Assembly (NCBI RefSeq): GCF_030272615.1
Contig: NC_081408.1
Location: 198,054,841 to 198,118,840, forward strand
Source: Cryptomeria japonica
Taxonomy: Eukaryota > Streptophyta > Pinopsida > Cupressales > Cupressaceae
Reading direction: 5' to 3'
DNA length: 64,000 bases
Each line of letters starts with the position of its first letter. Position 1 is the stretch's first letter. The translations under genes were made by a program, and so were the position numbers. Below are positions 59,187-64,000 of the stretch, in pieces. The notes below the pieces were generated by a model. The model did not search any database. It was not told the DNA's origin and saw nothing but the letters and a program-made list of their open reading frames with translations.

Positions 59187-60477
59187 AGGGGGAGATTATT
59201 AGACTTATGTGAATATTTTTGAATAATATTGTCATTGATGTCAAACCAATCCTCTAGTTTTGAATCAGAGAGTATATGAGGTTAGGATATTAGTCCAGAT
59301 GTTATAGATGTTATGGTTATTATGAATATTGTATGCAGTCAGTATGTATGTGCAGTTCATATGTTGTGGTTTTGGTCGAAAGGTATTATGCAGCATAGAT
59401 AGTCCTGGCTGATGACTTAAGAGGTTTCATGGAGTTCTCATTGATCCTAGTATTCTGGTGTTAGGAGTTCTCATTGATCCCAATATTTGTTATGTGTCCC
59501 GGTTTTAGCAGCCTTAGTAATTGTCAGAAGTATCTCTTTGAGTTTTGTGTTGCAGCTTTCTTGGTACAGGTGGAGTCTAAGTCTTGGATATTTTGGGCTT
59601 GATCTTTGTGATATTGGGTTGGTATTATTGGGTCTGGATGACCCTATCCTTTTTTGGTAATCTTGATATATGCATTGGAAATTAGAGTATGCAAAGGAAG
59701 CATGTAGAAGTCCTATAGAGGTTGACATGAGCTTATTGATAATGTGTTGGGATTGGCCAAGACACAATTTTATATTCATGCCCTCTAGTACAAATATACA
59801 TATTCATATGTAGTAGCATAAGTAGAATTAAACAAGATATTTCTTGTGTGAAGGTGTGTGATATGCAAAAGAAAGTTGGTAGCGAAGATAGCAGTGTGTG
59901 TGTGTGTGTGTGAAGTGTGAGTTGCAGATAGAAAAGACAAATAGTGTTGTAGTAATGTTGTAATCCTTTATCGAACTTGTTGCAAGATAGTTGTGTAGAG
60001 ATCTCTAATCAGATTTGCCGGAGAGTTTGAGATTTGTAACCTAAGATTAAATTTAGAACTGGTCTCATGCATTTGGAGATGCAAACCTTTTCAATTCACC
60101 CTTTTCAGTTTCAATGAGAATCCTGGCAGTTAGCCATCTCTTTGTATATCTGTAGTGAGATGTCTGGAAATGGGTCATTCTTATAATCTGGTAGTGAGCC
60201 ACCTCCTTGTAAACTCAAATATAACTAGTTATATTCTCTTGAGAGTTAACATTCTCCGTGGTTTTTCCCACTTTGGTTTTTCCATATATTAAATCTAGTG
60301 TTTATCTTGTGGTTGTGTTCTTTATGTTTACTTTGCATTCGCTACTTTATATCAATAAAGTTTGTTTGATATTTTCATGGATAGTTATAATTGGTGAAAA
60401 TTTGTTTTTCTTTAATTTGTGGGAATACTGATTCACACCCCCCTCTCAGTATTCCTATACTTTCATCTTGATCAACA
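59187..60477 (+). repeat. R2 3' LTR
   Basis: Pairs with 16335-17594; it ends CTTGATCAACA followed by the TGAGT target duplication. It contains a GT microsatellite near 59895. Divergence from the 5' LTR is the highest in the window by eye. Confidence 0.88.
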
Positions 60478-60482
60478 TGAGT

Positions 60483-62027
60483 CACATGAGGGTGAGGTGT
60501 AAAACAAAAAAATAGCATTGAAGATTCACCTCATTCATAAATTATTTTTCTCTAAGCAAGAATTAGTCACAAGCATCATGTTGGAGATTTTTGAGTGAGT
60601 GCTACAAATATGTTCTTATGAGATATCTTTGAATATTCGAGAAATGTGTTGTCATTGATCTATATATTTTTTTTTTGTCTAGTGCAGTGATGTTGTGGAG
60701 TTCAGTTAGCTAGTTCATGTTGTATATTTATGATCAGTGTTTGTGGATTAAAGGGTCTATAGAGTGATATCTCTAGTTGTTTCAACACAAGTGTCAGATG
60801 TTTGCATGATGATTTGAGTGAGTTATGAGTATCGGTGTTGTGGCCAATTTTTTTGTTATTCAGTATTGCCAGTGTTCAGTATTTTGATGCATTGCTCTGC
60901 TTTGTAATATCTTGTTTTACAGATCTTGGGATTATGTTTGGGACATTGATGTGTGTCCTGAATTCAAGTGGTTCATTGTTTGGAGCTCCACAAGTGATTT
61001 TTTCAGCTTGAAAGTTAGTTCAGTTAATGTTCTTAAAGTTAAATGTCATGATAACAATGATTCTAGTAATTTGAGGTAGTGTGGATGTTGTTATGGTAAT
61101 TCATGATGCTTGTGGATGTTTCAAGATCATGTGTTATTTATGTTGGTAGTCTACATTGATCGATGAGCATGTTATTGATGGTTTTCTTTGATTTGGTGTT
61201 GTTCTTCATGTTCTTGGCCAACATGATTATTGTAGCATATTGCGGTTGTTTGAGATATAATTCTTGGAGGTTTTTTATGTTCAAGGTGGTGATTTAGGTC
61301 CATGTTATGCCTTAGCCGACATTGTTTTGGTCCGCATTTGATTTTGTAGCATGTATGGTTAATTTTATGTAATTACGAGATATGTTTTTAGTCGACCTTG
61401 ACAATATTGATCCAAGGTTGATGTCATGTATAAATAAATGTAATATCTTTGTAATTGAGTGTGTGTCATGGATGAGTGTATGTGTGAATAGTGTATTGAT
61501 CTTTTGGAGGCAAAGTAGAAGTGTGAGAAGAAGAAGTTGTATATGCTTAACCGAAACTATAACCAGGCATGAGAAGATGTTGTTTTTTCATTTCATGATC
61601 TTTTAAATGTAATTTGAATGTGTTTGTAAGATAGTGAGTCTTCCCAGGGTTGTTTCCCTTTGTTGTTTTTGAGTAGTGTGTCTGAATGCATGTGCATTCC
61701 CCATTGTAATATTTCATATACTTCTATAGTCACATAAATCTGTCAACTTAATTAAATGAATATTTACTATTTATTTGATTATATAACCATCAATAATCAG
61801 TTAATTAAATTAATATTTAATTAATTCATCCTTACACTCTTTTGATGTTAATTAAATAAATTATTCAATTTATTTAAATTAATTCATTAAACCACACCTC
61901 TAAACCAATTAAGTGAATAAAAAATATTTATTTAATTTAGCCCCCTTTTCTCTTTTAAATAAATAAATACATATTTATTTAAATCACTAAACAAATCCCC
62001 CCCACTTTCATTCTCTTACAAATGCAA
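60483..62027. other. Flanking DNA, probable decayed LTR-like sequence
   Basis: No gene. A TATAAATA motif (61429-61436) in an LTR-like setting and a strongly AT-rich TTAATTAAATAAAT tract (61740-61990) suggest an old LTR remnant, but no pair, primer site or ends can be defined. A 74-codon open frame (61382-61606) is probably chance. Confidence 0.4.
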
Positions 62028-63090
62028 TGTTAGGTCCCAAAGACAACTGAGAGGGGGGAGGGGGTGAATCAGTTGTCCAATAAATTCAACCAAAATTAAC
62101 TTATCCAAAACTTAATGCTTAATGTCGGTAAACCGAACTTTATGTCGATAGACAGTTTTATCTGTTAATTGCAATACCAGTAAAGATTAATGCATGAAAC
62201 AAAAAGATAATAACATCCACAACACATAACACAAATATTTGTATGTGGAAACCCTATAAGGGGAAAAACCATGGTGGGAAGCCTTACCCATAATCAAATG
62301 ATACTACTACAGATAGTATGTGTGTACAATATGGATTCTGCACATGTAGAAAGGTCAGCTACCTAGAGCTCACTACTCAATCACAAAAGGAGAGTCACAC
62401 TGACTACAATTGGATGGTTAAATCCAATGATAATGTACTACATAAAATAGCATCTTCATATGCTGGATTCAGTACCGGTTTAGTTTTGATTGCCTTCACA
62501 AAAACCTTCAACCTTCAAATGATGTTTGCATGTATAACTCTGTTTATTTTCACATATGCCTTATTACAATTCTTTTTCTTATCTCCTTGTCAATCTCACA
62601 AATGAGATCTTGCATTTATACCATAACCTAAGACCAATTGAGTAGGTCGGCTTACTAAAAGATATTACAATAAAATCAATTACAAATAAATTGATATATG
62701 ATGCATGATGTTGGCTCATTGCATTAACAATAATAATAAATCATCGCCATAACATGTCGTGTTGATCTGGAATAGATATTCCTACCAGTGTATATTCTGG
62801 ACCTATTTGCCAGTAACAACAAATATGCAAACCCAAATAAACCAATAACCAGATTGCGAAAACCAAGTGATCAAATAATGTCTTTGACATAACCAAGTAG
62901 TCTCCAAGTCATTCCAAGTGTCGGTGAACATTATAATCTGTCGATGAACCAAATACTGGTGACTATGCATAAGTCTTTGACTTGCCGATGAACATAATCA
63001 AAGATCTCCAAGTGTTGATAAGTGTTGACAAGTGATGACAGGTGTTGACATCAATGACAAAACCATATCAACATATCTAAAATACCAACA
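62028..63090 (-). repeat. R7 3' LTR
   Basis: In element orientation it begins TGTTGGTATTTTAGATATG and ends GGGACCTAACA, 1,063 bp. A TTTTGTCATTGATGTC block and an ACCATGGTTTTTCCCC/GGGTTTCCACAT block (plus 62243-62273) are shared with R1 and R2. Confidence 0.85.
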
Positions 63091-63451
63091 ATCTCCCCCT
63101 TTGGCATTGATGGCAACACAAGATGGAAAAACCATCAAAGTGTCAAAACAAAAATGCCAAAAAGCCAAAAACCAACAATCTCCCAAAGAGATCATTAACC
63201 AGAAATCAAAATACATAATTTCTCCAAAAGATATCTCTCCCTAAAATCTCCAAAAGATATCTCTCCCCAAAATGTTTTAAATTTTTTTTTCCACAATATC
63301 TCTCCCCCTTTGACATCAAATGCCAAAGCATTACAAAAACTAGTTTCAAATAGAAAATACCAACTACTCCCCCTGAGAAGTATCTCTCCTCATGAAAGCC
63401 AAAAAAAGATTTCTATGTTAATTATGTTGGTTGATGACAAACATCAATTGT
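63091..63451 (-). other. R7 spacer with repeated polypurine motifs
   Basis: The LTR-adjacent tract (plus ATCTCCCCCTTTG, 63091-63103) is followed by further purine-rich cores on the minus strand: GGGGAGAGATATCTTTTGG twice (about 63218-63270), CAAAGGGGGAGAGATAT (about 63296-63313) and CAGGGGGAG (about 63368). Confidence 0.7.
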
Positions 63452-64000
63452 CTAAGTCTCTACCGGTGGGGGTAGGACTCCAAGTTGCTCTTTGAGATAT
63501 TCAAAAGTTTCCTTAGGTAAAAGATTTGTAAAAATATCTGCAATCTGCTCTTTAGTGTTCACATAAACCAATTTCACTTCTTTTTCTTCAACATTCTCTT
63601 TTAGAAAATTGAATTTGATAGAAACATGTTTAGTCTTAGAGTGAAATATCGAGTTCTTTGATATATCAATTGCTGCCATATTATCACATTAAATACTATA
63701 GGTTCCTTGCATTTTACCTTTATGTCCTTCAACATTTGTTTGATCCATAATACCTATGTACAGTTGGTTGTTGCTGCAACATATTCTGATTCTACTGTTG
63801 ATAGACTTGTACAACTTTGTTTCTTTCTCAACCATGAAATTAGTCTACTACTAAGAAAAAATGCTCCACATGTGGTTCTTTTTCTGTCATCCACATCTCC
63901 TACCCAATTAGCATCTATGTATGCACATAAGTCAAAATTTTCATCTCTAGGATACCATAAACCAAGATTTGTAGTGCCTTGTGTGTGTGTGAAAAAGTGA
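63452..64000 (-). pseudogene. R7 pol: copia RNase H C-terminus, truncated by window
   Basis: Minus-strand reading gives the copia RNase H: YIDANWVGDVDDRKRTTCGA, then SRLISWLRKKQSCTSLSTVE, ESEYVAA, and after a one-base shift near 63690 AAIDISKNSIFHSKTKH and VNTKEQIADIFT, to the stop at 63452. The DAN-W and ESEY motifs are diagnostic of Ty1/copia. A TAG near 63766 and the frameshift show this copy is dead. Reverse transcriptase and integrase should lie just right of the window. Confidence 0.88.

Larger units (their letters stand above)
16335..60477 (+). mobile_element. R2: outermost, pol-less copia-type element split by R3 and R5
   Basis: LTRs of about 1.26 and 1.29 kb lie 41.6 kb apart and are flanked by a perfect 5-bp target duplication TGAGT (16330-16334 and 60478-60482). 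Removing R3, R5 and their target duplications leaves about 5.9 kb. The interior holds a degraded initiator-tRNA-Met primer site, a gag in three pieces, an ORF2 related to that of R1, and a PPT. No pol motif is seen. The LTRs are the most diverged pair in the window, and the 3' LTR has lost its first G (TATTAGACTT against TGTTAGACTT), in line with R2 being the oldest member of the nest. Confidence 0.9.
62028..64000 (-). mobile_element. R7: Ty1/copia element, 3' end only (continues beyond window)
   Basis: Minus-strand element. The 3' LTR lies at 62028-63090, preceded (in element order) by a PPT-rich spacer and the RNase H end of pol at the window edge. The 5' part and second LTR lie beyond 64000, so the target duplication cannot be tested. 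LTR ends and PPT match R1, making R7 the only copia enzyme-coding relative seen here. Confidence 0.88.

Noticed and set aside
62318-62605. 95-codon ORF with a hydrophobic tail
   Set aside because: Falls entirely in the R7 LTR; no family resemblance.

Overview
This 64 kb window looks like repeat-dominated DNA from a large plant nuclear genome. A gymnosperm/conifer origin is my best guess, from the deep nesting, the 1-4 kb LTRs, the scarcity of solo LTRs and the multi-zinc-knuckle copia Gag; this is an inference. I find no convincing host gene, rRNA, tRNA or CRISPR array. Almost everything can be assigned to LTR retrotransposons, which I call R1-R7, plus an older decayed locus at the left end.

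Left end (1-7940): a protease fragment of a Ty3 element (3-197); a field of degenerate repeats with a period of about 130 bp (630-1880); and a decayed reading frame of about 1,200 codons (2209-6214, called Z) with an internal 377-bp tandem duplication. R1 (7941-15594, +) is a complete copia-type LTR element. It has an initiator-tRNA-Met primer site, a zinc-knuckle gag and a large second ORF (ORF2), but no protease, integrase, reverse transcriptase or RNase H.

The nest (16335-60477): R2 (+, TSD TGAGT, about 5.9 kb once emptied) has the same gag + ORF2, pol-less layout as R1. Its gag is split by two insertions. The first is R3 (17957-38755, -), a chromovirus with 3.7-kb LTRs and a single-frame gag-pol; R4 (18653-26979, -, TSD ACAAC) sits inside one R3 LTR. 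The second is R5 (39313-56733, -, TSD GATTG), a decayed chromovirus; R6 (46041-55711, +, TSD GGTTC) sits inside one R5 LTR. The insertion order is therefore R2, then R3 and R5, then R4 and R6. Right end: diverged AT-rich sequence, then R7 (62028-64000, -), the 3' LTR and RNase H end of a copia element that continues past the window.

How the pieces relate: R1, R2 and R7 share LTR-end blocks, polypurine tracts and LTR layout, so an autonomous R7-like copia element is a plausible source of enzymes for pol-less R1 and R2. R4 and R6 share a different, unusual primer site and both encode long low-complexity proteins without reverse transcriptase (R4 keeps a protease and a G-patch). Four of the six complete elements are thus protein-coding but pol-less. 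The most interesting signal is the conserved ORF2 carried by R1 and R2, and perhaps distantly by Z. Its three landmark motifs are spaced identically or within one codon in two strongly diverged elements.
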